64,000 nucleotides of DNA from Microvirga flavescens (GTDB lineage Bacteria; Pseudomonadota; Alphaproteobacteria; Rhizobiales; Beijerinckiaceae), in assembly GCF_003290125.1 (NCBI RefSeq), contig NZ_QMKH01000003.1, forward strand, positions 124,001 through 188,000. Reading direction: 5' to 3'. Within the stretch, counting starts at the first letter, position 1, and each line of letters starts with the position of its first letter. The notes under the pieces were generated by a model that saw only the letters and a list, made by a program, of their open reading frames with translations, was not told the origin of the DNA and ran no database searches. Positions 25,749-35,226 of the stretch are shown one piece after another. Position numbers and translations under genes: made by a program.

Positions 25749-28694
25749 CTACTTGAGGGTGCTCTCGAAGATCGCCCGCACCTTCTCCCGGCTCTCATTC
25801 AAGGTTGCCAGAAGAACCTTTGCATTCGGCACCCCGGCCACGGTTGCCAGCCGCTTCAGGATCGCAGGCCTCACAGCCGCCGCATCGAAACGGCCCTCAA
25901 TCGTCAGGCGTTGCCACTGGAAGACGGCATTGAACAGGCGGTGCGCCTCGATAAGCGTCTGTGCGTTCTCAGCGGTCACAAGATCCTGCTTGGCGGCTTC
26001 AGAAAAGGCGTCTTCACAGGCAACGTTGAGCAAGCCTGGATGTTCATGCGCGTGAGCCAGAATGAGGGCCTGCGCGATGAAGTCGAGATCTGTGAGAGCG
26101 CCTCGCGCCAGCTTCAAATCCCATGGATCGTCATCGCCCTTCTCCTGGGCAATGAGATCGCGCATCTCGACGACTTCCTTGCAGACTTTCTTGCGGCCGC
26201 GCCTTGCCGCCACGATGTCCGTCACCGCTTTTGCGACCTGTTGCCCGAACTCAGCATCGCCGGCGAGCACGCGGGCGCGCGTCAGCGCCATGTGCTCCCA
26301 CAGGTCCGCTTCTGCTTTCTGGTAGGTGAGAAAACCTTCGAACTGCGAGGCGACAGGCCCCTTGCCGCCCTGCGGACGCAGACGCAGATCGACCTCATAA
26401 AGCCGCCCGCGGCGCGTCGGAACGGTCAACGCCGCAACGAGGCGCTGCGTGAGACGCGTGTAGTAGACAACGGCATCGAGAGCACGTGGGCCCGAGCTTT
26501 CTCGCCGTTCCTGATCGTAGTCATAGATCACGACCAGATCGAGATCGGAGCCAGCTGTCAGCTCGCGTGTGCCGAGACGCCCAAGGCCAAGAATCGCAAT
26601 CTTGCCGCCGGGCACTGTGCCATGCTCAGCCTCGAAGAGCGTTCGCACTTCCTCGAAGGATACGCGGACCAGCGCCTGCGCGATAGAGGCATAGCCTTCT
26701 CCGGCTTGAGCCGGAGAAATGATGTCGGAGAGCAATCGCGCGCCATTGACGAAGCGCAATTGGCGCGCGGCATCCCGCGCACGGTCGAGAAACTCCTCGT
26801 AGTCTGTCGGCTGTCCGATGATCTGGCGAACCTGCTCCTCGATGCCCTCCTCGTCCGTCAACGGAACGACGAAGGCCGGGTCGATGAGCGTGTCGAGAAC
26901 GTGCGGCGACTGCGCCACCGTGTCCGCCAGACGCGGGGCCGTGCCGAGAAGATCGGCAAAGAGCAGGCGAAGGCGGTCGTGCGATTGCAAGATCGTCAAA
27001 AGCTCCGCAGCGGCGGGCATCCTGCCGAAGGCGCTGTCGAGAGCCGCAAGTGCGCCGTCAGGATCGGCCGTTCCGCCAAGGGAAGATAGCAGTGCCGGCA
27101 CGAGTTCCGTCAACACTTCACGCGCGCGCTGGCTTGTGATCGCCGACCGGCGGCCGAAATGCCAACCACGGACTGTTTCCGCAACCCTCTCAGGGTTTTC
27201 GAAGCCCAGCCGGCGAAGCGTCGCCAACGTGTCCGGGTCGTCCGTGGTGCCTGTGAAAACGAGACTGCCGACCTCTGAAGCAAGTTCAGGCCCTTCCTCG
27301 AATAACAAGGCGTAGTGCTTCTGCACGATCTTGGCCTGGCGGGTCAGCGCCTTGCCGAAGGCGGAGACAGTCGGAAAGCCACAGAACTTCGCAAAGCGCA
27401 GAAGCTGCTTTTCATCGGAGGGGAGACGTTGCGTCTGCTCATCGGCGACCATCTGCAGGCAATGTTCGATGGATCGCAGAAAGCGATAGGCGTCCGACAA
27501 CTCGTCTCGCGCCTTCTCGGTGATCCAGCCCTCGGCCAGAAGCGCCGTCAGCATGTCGAGAGTGCGCCGCCCGCGCAGTCCCGGGCGACGGCCCCCGAAA
27601 ACAAGCTGCTGGGTCTGTACGAAGAACTCGATTTCGCGAATGCCGCCGCGCCCCAGTTTGATATCATGCCCCGCGACCGCGATCTCATCGTGCCCGCGCA
27701 CGGCATGGATCTGCCGTTTCATGGCATGGACGTCGGCAATCGAGGCGAAGTCGAAATACTTTCGCCAGATGAAAGGCCGCAGATCCTGAAGGAAGCGCTC
27801 ACCGAGTGGAATGTCGCCCGCCACGGGGCGTGCCTTGATGAGCGCGGCGCGCTCCCAGTTCTGCCCGACAGTTTCGTAGTAAATATAGGCGGAGGGAAGC
27901 GATACGGCGGTGGGTGTCGATCCGGGATCGGGACGCAGGCGGTAATCGACGCGATGGACATAACCGTCCGGCGTTCTCTCCTGAAGAAGCTTGGCGAGCT
28001 GTTGCGCGATCCGCGTATAGACAGTCGGAGCTTCGGCCCCATCAGGCAACGGCGCGGTCTCAGGGTCGAAGAAGACGACGAGATCAATATCACTCGAATA
28101 ATTGAGCTCGCCCGCTCCGTGCTTGCCGAGGGCGAGCACCGTGAACCCTGACTCCGCTCCGGGGTCGTCAGGATTGCGCAGAAGAATGCGTCCGAGTTCG
28201 GCGGTTTCCGTCAGCACCATGTTGACGCCGCCGCGAACGGAGGCATCGGCGAAGTCGGAGAGGGATTGAATGATGCGCTCGACGCTCCACACGCCGCCAA
28301 GATCGGCAAGGGCAACGAGAAGGGCATGCGCGTTGCGGTTCTGCCGGAACTGGCGAACCACCTCATCGCGGCTCAACTCGCCATCGCGGTAGTGCCGGAA
28401 AAGATTAGCCTGCTCGGAAACGATGAGTTCGTGATTGCTCTCAGGTGCGTCGAGAACAAGCCGGGCCAGTCGCACGGGATCGGTGACGGCCAACTGCCAA
28501 AGGAAGGTCGAGTTGTCCGCGATGCCCAAAAGAAGAGAGGCAAGTGCCTCGGACTCAAGGGCGGCAAGAAGGGCCGAAGCCTCCTCTTCGCGCTTGGTGC
28601 GTTCCACCAGCTCCTTCAATCGGGCCTTGGCGCGTTTCTGGTCGGAAACGCGGGGAGCCTTCGTCAGGCGGCTAAGCAGGCTTTGATCCGACAT
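25749..28694 (-). CDS. glnE: Bifunctional glutamine-synthetase adenylyltransferase/adenylyl-removing enzyme
   Basis: Adenylylates and deadenylylates glutamine synthetase to tune nitrogen assimilation. At 981 aa it has the two nucleotidyltransferase domains expected: the N-terminal one with NYSSDIDLVVFFD (adenylyl-removing) and the C-terminal one with TAGSDLDLVVIYDYD (adenylyltransferase), each with a conserved GlnE regulatory helical domain downstream. It is the last gene of a co-oriented block after the RR/HK pair, 36 bp downstream of the kinase stop. Regulation by PII protein is family knowledge and not visible here. Confidence 0.95.
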   Translation of the reverse strand: MSDQSLLSRLTKAPRVSDQKRAKARLKELVERTKREEEASALLAALESEALASLLLGIADNSTFLWQLAVTDPVRLARLVLDAPESNHELIVSEQANLFRHYRDGELSRDEVVRQFRQNRNAHALLVALADLGGVWSVERIIQSLSDFADASVRGGVNMVLTETAELGRILLRNPDDPGAESGFTVLALGKHGAGELNYSSDIDLVVFFDPETAPLPDGAEAPTVYTRIAQQLAKLLQERTPDGYVHRVDYRLRPDPGSTPTAVSLPSAYIYYETVGQNWERAALIKARPVAGDIPLGERFLQDLRPFIWRKYFDFASIADVHAMKRQIHAVRGHDEIAVAGHDIKLGRGGIREIEFFVQTQQLVFGGRRPGLRGRRTLDMLTALLAEGWITEKARDELSDAYRFLRSIEHCLQMVADEQTQRLPSDEKQLLRFAKFCGFPTVSAFGKALTRQAKIVQKHYALLFEEGPELASEVGSLVFTGTTDDPDTLATLRRLGFENPERVAETVRGWHFGRRSAITSQRAREVLTELVPALLSSLGGTADPDGALAALDSAFGRMPAAAELLTILQSHDRLRLLFADLLGTAPRLADTVAQSPHVLDTLIDPAFVVPLTDEEGIEEQVRQIIGQPTDYEEFLDRARDAARQLRFVNGARLLSDIISPAQAGEGYASIAQALVRVSFEEVRTLFEAEHGTVPGGKIAILGLGRLGTRELTAGSDLDLVVIYDYDQERRESSGPRALDAVVYYTRLTQRLVAALTVPTRRGRLYEVDLRLRPQGGKGPVASQFEGFLTYQKAEADLWEHMALTRARVLAGDAEFGQQVAKAVTDIVAARRGRKKVCKEVVEMRDLIAQEKGDDDPWDLKLARGALTDLDFIAQALILAHAHEHPGLLNVACEDAFSEAAKQDLVTAENAQTLIEAHRLFNAVFQWQRLTIEGRFDAAAVRPAILKRLATVAGVPNAKVLLATLNESREKVRAIFESTLK

Positions 28695-28730
28695 GATCTG
28701 TTGTCCGTGAATGTCGCTCCACAGACTCTT

Positions 28731-30119
28731 CTACGAGGTCGGACGGTCCTTCAAGGGCAAGGTGAGTACGGCTCTCAAACCGGGAGCGTTATCCTCAAGC
28801 TTGAAGCTTCCCCCGTGCAGCCGGGCAACCGCCGCAACAAGGCTCAGCCCCAAGCCGAAACCAGGGCTGGAGCGGGAATTTTCAAGACGGACGAACCGCT
28901 CCAGCACCCTGCTCCGTTCCTCTTCCGGAATTCCCGGCCCGTGGTCCGCCACGGCAATGACAATCCGGCCATCCTGACGCGATGCGGTCACCTTGATCGC
29001 AGCGTCGGGGCCTGCACCGTATTTCAGAGCGTTGTCGAGAAGGTTGGCGACCGCCTGCCCGAGGAGTTCGCGATTGCCATGCGCGGCCAAGCCCGCTTCA
29101 ATCGAAACCTCCAGAGGTGTCTTTGCCTCCTCGGCCAAAGCTTCGTAAAGCTCGGCCACATCCCCCACGACGCCGCTTACGTCGAAATCGGACATCGAAT
29201 CGCGCGCGTTCCCCGCCTCCAGTCTGGCGATCATCAGAAGCGCATTGAAGATTCGGATGAGATTGTCGCTTTCCTCAATGTTGGCCTCAAGCGCGGCGCG
29301 TAACTCGTCAGGGCTCTTCGCGGTCCTCAGCGCCTCGTCGGCCTTGTTGCGCAGTCGCGTCAAAGGGGTTTTGAGGTCGTGGGCGATGTTGTCGGAAACC
29401 TCCTGCATTCCTTTCATCAGTTCGCCGATGCGGTCGAGCATGACATTGAGGTTCTGCGCCAGACGATCGAGTTCATCGCCCGTTCCGGCAATGCGAAGGC
29501 GGCCGCTCAAATCGCCGTCCATGATGATGCGCGTCGTCTCCGTCATATCATCGACCCGTTTCAGCACGCGTTTGGTAATGAACCATCCGCCAACGAAGCC
29601 GAGGAGAACGATGAGAACGAGAGCATAGCTGAAGGCGCGCTGGATCGCCTCGCGGAGCCTCGCCCGCTCTTCCACGTCGCGACCGACGACGAGACGAAAG
29701 CCGCCCGGCAGCATATACACCCGAACGATGGCATGGCCCGGCGCGGCGTTGGTCTCGTCGGTCCGCGCATAGTCTGTTTCAAACTGTCCCGGCTGGTCGA
29801 TGATGCCTGCCGGCAGAGCGCCGATGTTCCCTGCGATCCTCTCGCCCGTATCCGTCGTCACGAGGTAGAGCGAAGCGCTTGGCGTCCGCGAGCGTCTGTC
29901 GACGACATTCACAAGACGCCGCAGGCCACCAACGCGGTATTGCTCGGACAGGCCGCTGATTTCCGCCTGGATCGTCGAAACGAACTGGTCGTCGAGAACC
30001 CGCCGCGCGTTCCATGCCACATAGGCCAACGCGACGAACGCGAAAATCGTGAAAATCACGAGATAGGCGACGGAGAGTTTGAAGGCGGTCGTACGGATCA
30101 GTTTGCCGAGCGCCGTCAT
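28731..30119 (-). CDS. Two-component sensor histidine kinase (HAMP)
   Basis: 462 aa with TM1 (about 13-34), a periplasmic domain of about 130 residues, TM2 (about 165-185), HAMP, HisKA with the phospho-His in VSDNIAHDLKTPLTRLRNKA, and HATPase (LLDNALKYG, DHGPGIPEEER, GFGLGLSLVAAVARLHGG). It pairs with the OmpR-type regulator whose stop is 30 bp upstream. The pair sits between degP and glnE, a common order in rhizobia. No specific signal is known to me; the neighbouring Deg protease suggests envelope stress, which is inference. Confidence 0.9.
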   Translation of the reverse strand: MTALGKLIRTTAFKLSVAYLVIFTIFAFVALAYVAWNARRVLDDQFVSTIQAEISGLSEQYRVGGLRRLVNVVDRRSRTPSASLYLVTTDTGERIAGNIGALPAGIIDQPGQFETDYARTDETNAAPGHAIVRVYMLPGGFRLVVGRDVEERARLREAIQRAFSYALVLIVLLGFVGGWFITKRVLKRVDDMTETTRIIMDGDLSGRLRIAGTGDELDRLAQNLNVMLDRIGELMKGMQEVSDNIAHDLKTPLTRLRNKADEALRTAKSPDELRAALEANIEESDNLIRIFNALLMIARLEAGNARDSMSDFDVSGVVGDVAELYEALAEEAKTPLEVSIEAGLAAHGNRELLGQAVANLLDNALKYGAGPDAAIKVTASRQDGRIVIAVADHGPGIPEEERSRVLERFVRLENSRSSPGFGLGLSLVAAVARLHGGSFKLEDNAPGLRAVLTLPLKDRPTS

Positions 30120-30149
30120 GCCTGATCCCTGCCCGCTGTCAGGCCTTTG

Positions 30150-30857
30150 CTACGCAACATCGTCCTTCATTCCCTCTCCGCCGACGCGTACCATGTAGCC
30201 CGCGCCACGGATGGTGTGAATGAGCGGCCTATCGTATCCCTTATCCACCTTCGCCCGCAGGCGCGAGACGTGGACGTCGATCACATTCGTCTGCGGATCG
30301 AAATGATAGTCCCAGACATGCTCCAGCAGCATCGTGCGGGTCACGACCTGACCTGCATTCTTCATGAGATATTCAAGCAACCGGAACTCGCGCGGCTGAA
30401 GCAGGATCTCCTGGCCGGAGCGCGTCACGCGGTGAGAGAGCCGATCGAGTTCGAGGTCTCCGACGCGGTAGATCGTCGGCTCCGCACTTGGAGGCGCGGC
30501 GCGGCGCCGTGAGAGAACCTCAACCCGCGCGAGAAGCTCGGAGAACGCATAAGGCTTCGGCAGATAGTCATCGCCTCCCGCGCGCAGTCCCTTCACCCGG
30601 TCGTCCACTTGGCCAAGAGCCGAGAGGATGAGAACCGGCGTCTCAATCTTCTGTTCGCGCAGGGATCTGATGAGGGAGAGGCCATCGAGTTTGGGCAGCA
30701 TGCGATCGACGACGAGAACGTCATAGTCGCCCGATTCCGCCATGGCGTAGCCATCAAGGCCATCGGCGGCATGATCCGCGACATGGCCGGCTTCCTTGAA
30801 TGCCTTCACGAGATAGGACGCCGCTTCACGGTCGTCCTCGATGATGAGAATCCGCAT
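30150..30857 (-). CDS. OmpR-family response regulator
   Basis: Receiver domain with the phosphoacceptor Asp51 in YDVLVVDRMLPKLDG, acidic pair EDD at the N-terminus and conserved Lys in DDYLPKPYAF; a winged-helix trans_reg_C domain follows (LLQPREFRLLEYLMKNAGQV, VHVSRLRAKVDKG). 235 aa from the ATG at 30857 (MRILIIEDDRE); an ATG two codons earlier is equally possible. It is the cognate regulator of the kinase immediately downstream. A long terminator-like hairpin lies upstream, implying its own promoter. Confidence 0.92.
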   Translation of the reverse strand: MRILIIEDDREAASYLVKAFKEAGHVADHAADGLDGYAMAESGDYDVLVVDRMLPKLDGLSLIRSLREQKIETPVLILSALGQVDDRVKGLRAGGDDYLPKPYAFSELLARVEVLSRRRAAPPSAEPTIYRVGDLELDRLSHRVTRSGQEILLQPREFRLLEYLMKNAGQVVTRTMLLEHVWDYHFDPQTNVIDVHVSRLRAKVDKGYDRPLIHTIRGAGYMVRVGGEGMKDDVA

Positions 30858-30877
30858 GGCCATGACTGTAGCGCATT

Positions 30878-30925
30878 TTAAAAGCCGACGGCAGGCCGGT
30901 CATGGAGGGGGGAGACCGACCTGCC
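30878..30925 (-). terminator. Terminator-like hairpin after degP
   Basis: On the minus strand GGCAGGTCGGTC (30925-30914) pairs with GACCGGCCTGCC (30901-30890) with one G-T pair, followed by GTCGGCTTTTAAAA. A 12-bp stem with a short T tract six bases downstream, between degP and the response regulator. Confidence 0.55.
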
Positions 30926-30993
30926 GCGGGCATGAGACGCCGGACTTATACGGGGGCAACGGAGGGCCCGGCGTCCGAACTTGATCGAAGGGT

Positions 30994-32193
30994 TCAGGTC
31001 CCCTTGGGCTGGGTGCCGACTTCGACACTCACCGTGCGCTCCTTGCCGTCGCGATAGAGCGTCAACGTCAGGGTCTTGCCCGGTGCAACCTGGGCCACCT
31101 TGCGGGACAGGTCCTTCGCCTCGCGGACTTCCTCGCCATTCACGGCGACGATGGTATCGCCGGTTCTGACGCCAGCCTTCGCGGCGGGGCTATCCTTCAA
31201 GGCCTCGGCGACGAGGGCACCCTTGGGCTCCTTCAGGCCGATGGCTTCAGCGATCTCCTTAGTCACCGGCTGCATCTGCACGCCGATGAAGCCACGGGTC
31301 ACCTGCCCACCGTTCTTCAGCGAGGTCACGACCTGATCGACCGTGCTGGCCGGGATGGCGAAGGCGATGCCGACGCTGCCTCCCGAAGGCGAGAAGATCG
31401 CCGTGTTCACGCCAACGACTTCACCCGAGAGATTGAAGGTCGGGCCACCGGAGTTACCCTTGTTCACGGGGGCGTCGATCTGGATGAAATCGTCATAGGG
31501 CCCCTGCCCGATGTCGCGATGCTGCGCCGACACGATGCCGGCCGTCACTGTTCCGCCGAGGCCGAAGGGGTTGCCGACGGCAAGCACCCAGTCGCCGATG
31601 CGGGCCTTTTGCGGCGCCAGGCGAACATACGGGAAATCGTTGTCGCCGCCCTGGACCTTCAGAAGCGCGAGATCCGTATTCGGGTCCGTACCGATGACCT
31701 TAGCGTCGAGCACCTTGCCGTCGTCCATCGTGACCTGAACATCCGAGCCGTTTTCGACGACGTGGTTATTGGTCACCACATAGCCATCGGCCGAAATGAA
31801 GAAGCCGGAGCCGAGAGCCTGGCCGAACTGGCGCGGCTGCTGCTGGCGACCGGGCTGCCGGCCGTCACGGAACTGGCGGAAGAAGCGCTCCATCGGGTGG
31901 CCAGGGGGCAGATCGGGCAGCGAAAACTGCTGATCCTCATCATTGCCCCGGTCGGCGACCGTCTGCACCTTCACTTTGACGGAAACCACCGCCGGCTTCA
32001 CGCGTTCGATGACCTCGGCGAAGGACGGGGCCGCCTGGACAGGCTGCGACAGGGACCGCAGTTCAGCATGCGCCGGGTTCGGCAAAACGAGACCGCTCTC
32101 GACCGCGCCACCGGCAATCAAGGCGGCAACAGCCGCTGCGCCGAGCCACTTGGCGGTGCGAGTACGGGCGGGCTTAGAAACCTTGTTCAACAT
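30994..32193 (-). CDS. Deg/HtrA-type periplasmic serine protease, single PDZ
   Basis: Chymotrypsin-fold protease for envelope protein quality control. A signal peptide (AAAVAALIAGGAVES) is followed by the LA-loop and the triad: His144 in VVTNNHVV, Asp174 in TDLALLKV and Ser248 in GNSGGPTF. One PDZ domain (about 300-390) follows, with IGVQMQPVTKEIAEAIGL and GVRTGDTIVAVNGEEV. At 399 aa it lacks the second PDZ of DegP/DegQ, so it is nearer DegS or HhoA in length, although the Q-linker region (RFFRQFRDGRQPGRQQQPRQ) is that of DegP. It sits between ccmH and the response regulator. Confidence 0.9.
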   Translation of the reverse strand: MLNKVSKPARTRTAKWLGAAAVAALIAGGAVESGLVLPNPAHAELRSLSQPVQAAPSFAEVIERVKPAVVSVKVKVQTVADRGNDEDQQFSLPDLPPGHPMERFFRQFRDGRQPGRQQQPRQFGQALGSGFFISADGYVVTNNHVVENGSDVQVTMDDGKVLDAKVIGTDPNTDLALLKVQGGDNDFPYVRLAPQKARIGDWVLAVGNPFGLGGTVTAGIVSAQHRDIGQGPYDDFIQIDAPVNKGNSGGPTFNLSGEVVGVNTAIFSPSGGSVGIAFAIPASTVDQVVTSLKNGGQVTRGFIGVQMQPVTKEIAEAIGLKEPKGALVAEALKDSPAAKAGVRTGDTIVAVNGEEVREAKDLSRKVAQVAPGKTLTLTLYRDGKERTVSVEVGTQPKGT

Positions 32194-32294
32194 CTGTATC
32201 TCCTTGGCAGACCCTTCGGGAGGCCTGCGTTGGAGAGAACATGGGGTTTCTTCCCTTACGGCGCTCTCACGCCCGCATGAAATCTTGGTAAGGT

Positions 32295-32765
32295 TCAGCT
32301 GCCGGAAGGCTTGTCGCCATTGAGCAGGGCGTCGAGCGCCTTCCGCTCTTCCGGAGCGAGCCCCTCCGGCGCTGGCCGGGCGGGCTTGCGGCGCATAGCG
32401 ATGAGCAGGCCGAGCCCACCAAGGATCAGGACAAGGAACGGGGCCAGCCAGAGCAGGATGGTATGAGCCTTGAACGTCGGCTTGAGGAGAACGAATTCCC
32501 CATAGCGTTGGACGAGAAAGTCCCGGACCTGATCGTCTGTATCACCGGCGACGAGTCTCTCGCGCACCAGAATACGCAAGTCCTTCGCCAGGGACGCATC
32601 GGAATCATCGATGGATTGATTCTGGCAGACGAGACAGCGCAACCCTGATGAAATCCCCCGCGCGCGCGTTTCCAGGGCCGGGTCCTTCAAAACTTCATCC
32701 GGTTGAACCGCATGAGCGGCACCGCTCAGCGATAAGACGGCGAGGAGAATAAAAAGAAAGCGCAT
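32295..32765 (-). CDS. ccmH: Cytochrome c maturation protein CcmH (CycL)
   Basis: Thiol-redox component of the System I heme lyase. A signal peptide (FLFILLAVLSLSGAAHA) precedes the LRCLVCQNQSIDDSDA motif with Cys44 and Cys47 that reduces the apocytochrome CxxCH, followed by a C-terminal membrane helix (ILLWLAPFLVLILGGLGLLI). 156 aa, with no CcmI fusion. It starts 4 nt after the ccmF stop, which suggests translational coupling. It is the last ccm gene of the block. Confidence 0.94.
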   Translation of the reverse strand: MRFLFILLAVLSLSGAAHAVQPDEVLKDPALETRARGISSGLRCLVCQNQSIDDSDASLAKDLRILVRERLVAGDTDDQVRDFLVQRYGEFVLLKPTFKAHTILLWLAPFLVLILGGLGLLIAMRRKPARPAPEGLAPEERKALDALLNGDKPSGS

Positions 32766-32769
32766 CGCC

Positions 32770-34752
32770 CTACTCCGCCGGAGCAGGAAGCGTCTGGAAG
32801 GTCTGCGCCCGAGAGGGCGCGCCGACCCTCAGGCGGCGGTCGCTAAGAGAGAGAGCGCCGCCGAACGCCATGATCAGCGAACCGATCCAGATCAGAAGCA
32901 CCAACGGCTTGTAGTAGAGCCGCAATCCGATGGAGCCATCCGCCTGTACCTCGCCGAGGCTGGCGTAGATCTGGCTGAGGCCGATCGTCATGATGCCCGC
33001 CTCCGTCGTCGGCATGCCCCGAGTCACATACAGGCGTTTCATGGTCTCGAGCGTTCCAAGCTCCCGTCCATCATGGGAGACGTTCAGGCTCGCGACATCC
33101 TCACGGTAATTGAAGGCGGCGCGCGGCTTCACGCTTTCGAGGCGTACCTGATAGGAACCCGCCTTCAGCACACCACCGGGCTTCAGTGCGCCGATGCTCT
33201 CGACGCTCCAGGCCTGCGCTGCAATGCCGATCACCGTCAGGCCGATGCCGGCATGCGCCAGCACCGTCCCCCATGTCGAGCGCGGCAAGGCAGTGGCCTT
33301 GCGCCAAACAACGGCCCATGAGCTGCCCTTCGACCACGACCGCGTCACGACCTCATTGAGCGAACCGAGGATGAGGAAGATACCGAGCCCGACGCCGAGC
33401 GGAGCCAGCACCGGCCCGCCAAAGGTCAGAGCGATCAAAGCGAGCGTGATGGCAAGCGAGAGGCCCATCGCCACAAAAAGCCGCTGTGTCGTGCCGAGGA
33501 GGTTTCCGCGTTTCCAGGCCAATGTCTGACCGAAAGGAAGGATCAGCAAAAGCGGCACGATCAGCGGCAGGAAGGTGAAATTGAAGAATGGAGCACCAAC
33601 GGAAATCTTTTCTCCGGTCAGCGCCTCCAGCGCCAGGGGATAGAGCGTACCGATGAAAACCGTGGCGCAGGCGGTGGTCAGGAAAAGGTTGTTCAGCACC
33701 AGCGCGCCCTCTCGCGAGACAGGCGCAAACAACCCGCCCTGCTGCAGCAACGGCGCACGCCACGCGAACAACGCAAACGATCCGCCGATGAAGGCGATGA
33801 GGATTCCAAGAATGAAGATGCCGCGCGCCGGATCGACTGCGAAGGAGTGAACCGACGTGAGGACGCCAGAGCGAACGAGGAATGTCCCGAGCAGGGAGAG
33901 CGAGAAGGTCAGAATGGAAAGCAGGATGGTCCAGACCTTCAGGGCATTACGCTTTTCCATCACGACTGTCGAATGGACGAGCGCGGTTCCCGCGAGCCAC
34001 GGCATCAGCGAAGCGTTCTCAACAGGATCCCAGAACCACCAGCCACCCCAGCCGAGTTCGTAATAGGCCCAGTACGACCCCATCGCGATTCCGAGAGTGA
34101 GGAAGGCCCACGCCGCCAGCGTCCACGGACGCACGATCCGCGCCCAGACTGCATCGATGCGGCCATCGATCAGCGCGGCGCAGGCAAAAGCGAAAGTGAT
34201 CGAGAACCCGACATAGCCGACGTAGAGAAGCGGCGGATGGATCGCGAGACCCGGGTCCTGCAGCAGCGGATTGAGATCCTGCCCCTCGGACGGCATCGGC
34301 ACGACCCGCTTGAAGGGGTTCGACGTGATGAGGATGAAGAGCAGGAAGGCGATGGTGACTGCCGCCTGCACCGCCAGCGTGTTCGCCTTCAGCTTGATCG
34401 GCACGCTGCGCCGGGCGAGAGCCACGACAGCGCCGAATGCTGTCAGGATGAGGATCCACAAAAGCATGGACCCTTCGTGATTTCCCCACACGCCCGAGAT
34501 CTTGTAAATCAGCGGTTTCGTCGAATGCGAATTCTCGACGACGTTCAGGACAGAGAAGTCCGACGACACATAAGCGATCAGAAGCGCGAGGAAGGCAAAA
34601 CCGACACAACCGAAAACGGCGAGGGCCGTCGTCGGCGCGACATTCATGAGCACGGGATCATTGACCCGCGCGCCCCACAGCGGCACCGCGAATTGCACGA
34701 GCGAAAGCCCCAGCGCGAGCGCGAGCGCGAAATGTCCTGCCTCGACAATCAC
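32770..34752 (-). CDS. ccmF: Heme lyase subunit CcmF (CycK)
   Basis: Large polytopic inner-membrane protein (660 aa, about 14-15 helices) that ligates heme b to apocytochrome c. The WWD heme-handling motif is visible as GWGGWWFWDPVENASLMPWL, and WGNHEGSMLLWILILTAFG is conserved. A periplasmic C-terminal domain (LGTLETMKRLYVTRGMPTTE) is present. It starts 12 bp after the ccmE stop. Part of the ccmI-E-F-H operon. Confidence 0.96.
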   Translation of the reverse strand: MIVEAGHFALALALGLSLVQFAVPLWGARVNDPVLMNVAPTTALAVFGCVGFAFLALLIAYVSSDFSVLNVVENSHSTKPLIYKISGVWGNHEGSMLLWILILTAFGAVVALARRSVPIKLKANTLAVQAAVTIAFLLFILITSNPFKRVVPMPSEGQDLNPLLQDPGLAIHPPLLYVGYVGFSITFAFACAALIDGRIDAVWARIVRPWTLAAWAFLTLGIAMGSYWAYYELGWGGWWFWDPVENASLMPWLAGTALVHSTVVMEKRNALKVWTILLSILTFSLSLLGTFLVRSGVLTSVHSFAVDPARGIFILGILIAFIGGSFALFAWRAPLLQQGGLFAPVSREGALVLNNLFLTTACATVFIGTLYPLALEALTGEKISVGAPFFNFTFLPLIVPLLLILPFGQTLAWKRGNLLGTTQRLFVAMGLSLAITLALIALTFGGPVLAPLGVGLGIFLILGSLNEVVTRSWSKGSSWAVVWRKATALPRSTWGTVLAHAGIGLTVIGIAAQAWSVESIGALKPGGVLKAGSYQVRLESVKPRAAFNYREDVASLNVSHDGRELGTLETMKRLYVTRGMPTTEAGIMTIGLSQIYASLGEVQADGSIGLRLYYKPLVLLIWIGSLIMAFGGALSLSDRRLRVGAPSRAQTFQTLPAPAE

Positions 34753-34764
34753 CTGGAAACTCCC

Positions 34765-35226
34765 TCACCTCTTAGCCTGTTGTGGAGCATCCTTCTGCTC
34801 CTTCCAATGGCCCTGTCGCCGCAGGGTATCCGCAACCTCGCGGGGCATGTAGCTCTCATCGTGCTTTGCCAGCACGGTATCGGCCCGGAAAACACCTGAG
34901 GGATCGAGCGCCCCCTCCGCAATCACACCCTGTCCTTCGCGGAACAGATCCGGGAGGATTCCCTGATAGCGGACCATGCGGGCGCTTTGCACATCCATCA
35001 CTTCGAAGACGACCACCTGGTTGTCCTTACGCTCGACGGAACCTGTCTTCACGAGACCTCCCAGGCGAAAGCGCGTGCCGGGCTGCACGTTCTTTGCCTC
35101 GATGTCCGCGGGAGAATGGAAAAAAACGATCGTGTCGTTCATCGCGTAAAGCACGAGACCCAACGCAAGCGCGAGGATAAGACCTGAGATCCCGATCAGG
35201 GTGAGACGACGCTGCTTTCGTGTCAT
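34765..35226 (-). CDS. ccmE: Cytochrome c maturation heme chaperone CcmE (CycJ)
   Basis: Periplasmic OB-fold heme chaperone with an N-terminal signal anchor ([20 protein letters not shown]). The covalent heme ligand His122 and Tyr126 are in [10 protein letters not shown]. 153 aa is standard. The start codon overlaps the stop of ccmI by four nucleotides (ATGA), indicating coupled translation in the ccmI-E-F-H operon. Confidence 0.95.
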   Translation of the reverse strand: MTRKQRRLTLIGISGLILALALGLVLYAMNDTIVFFHSPADIEAKNVQPGTRFRLGGLVKTGSVERKDNQVVVFEVMDVQSARMVRYQGILPDLFREGQGVIAEGALDPSGVFRADTVLAKHDESYMPREVADTLRRQGHWKEQKDAPQQAKR

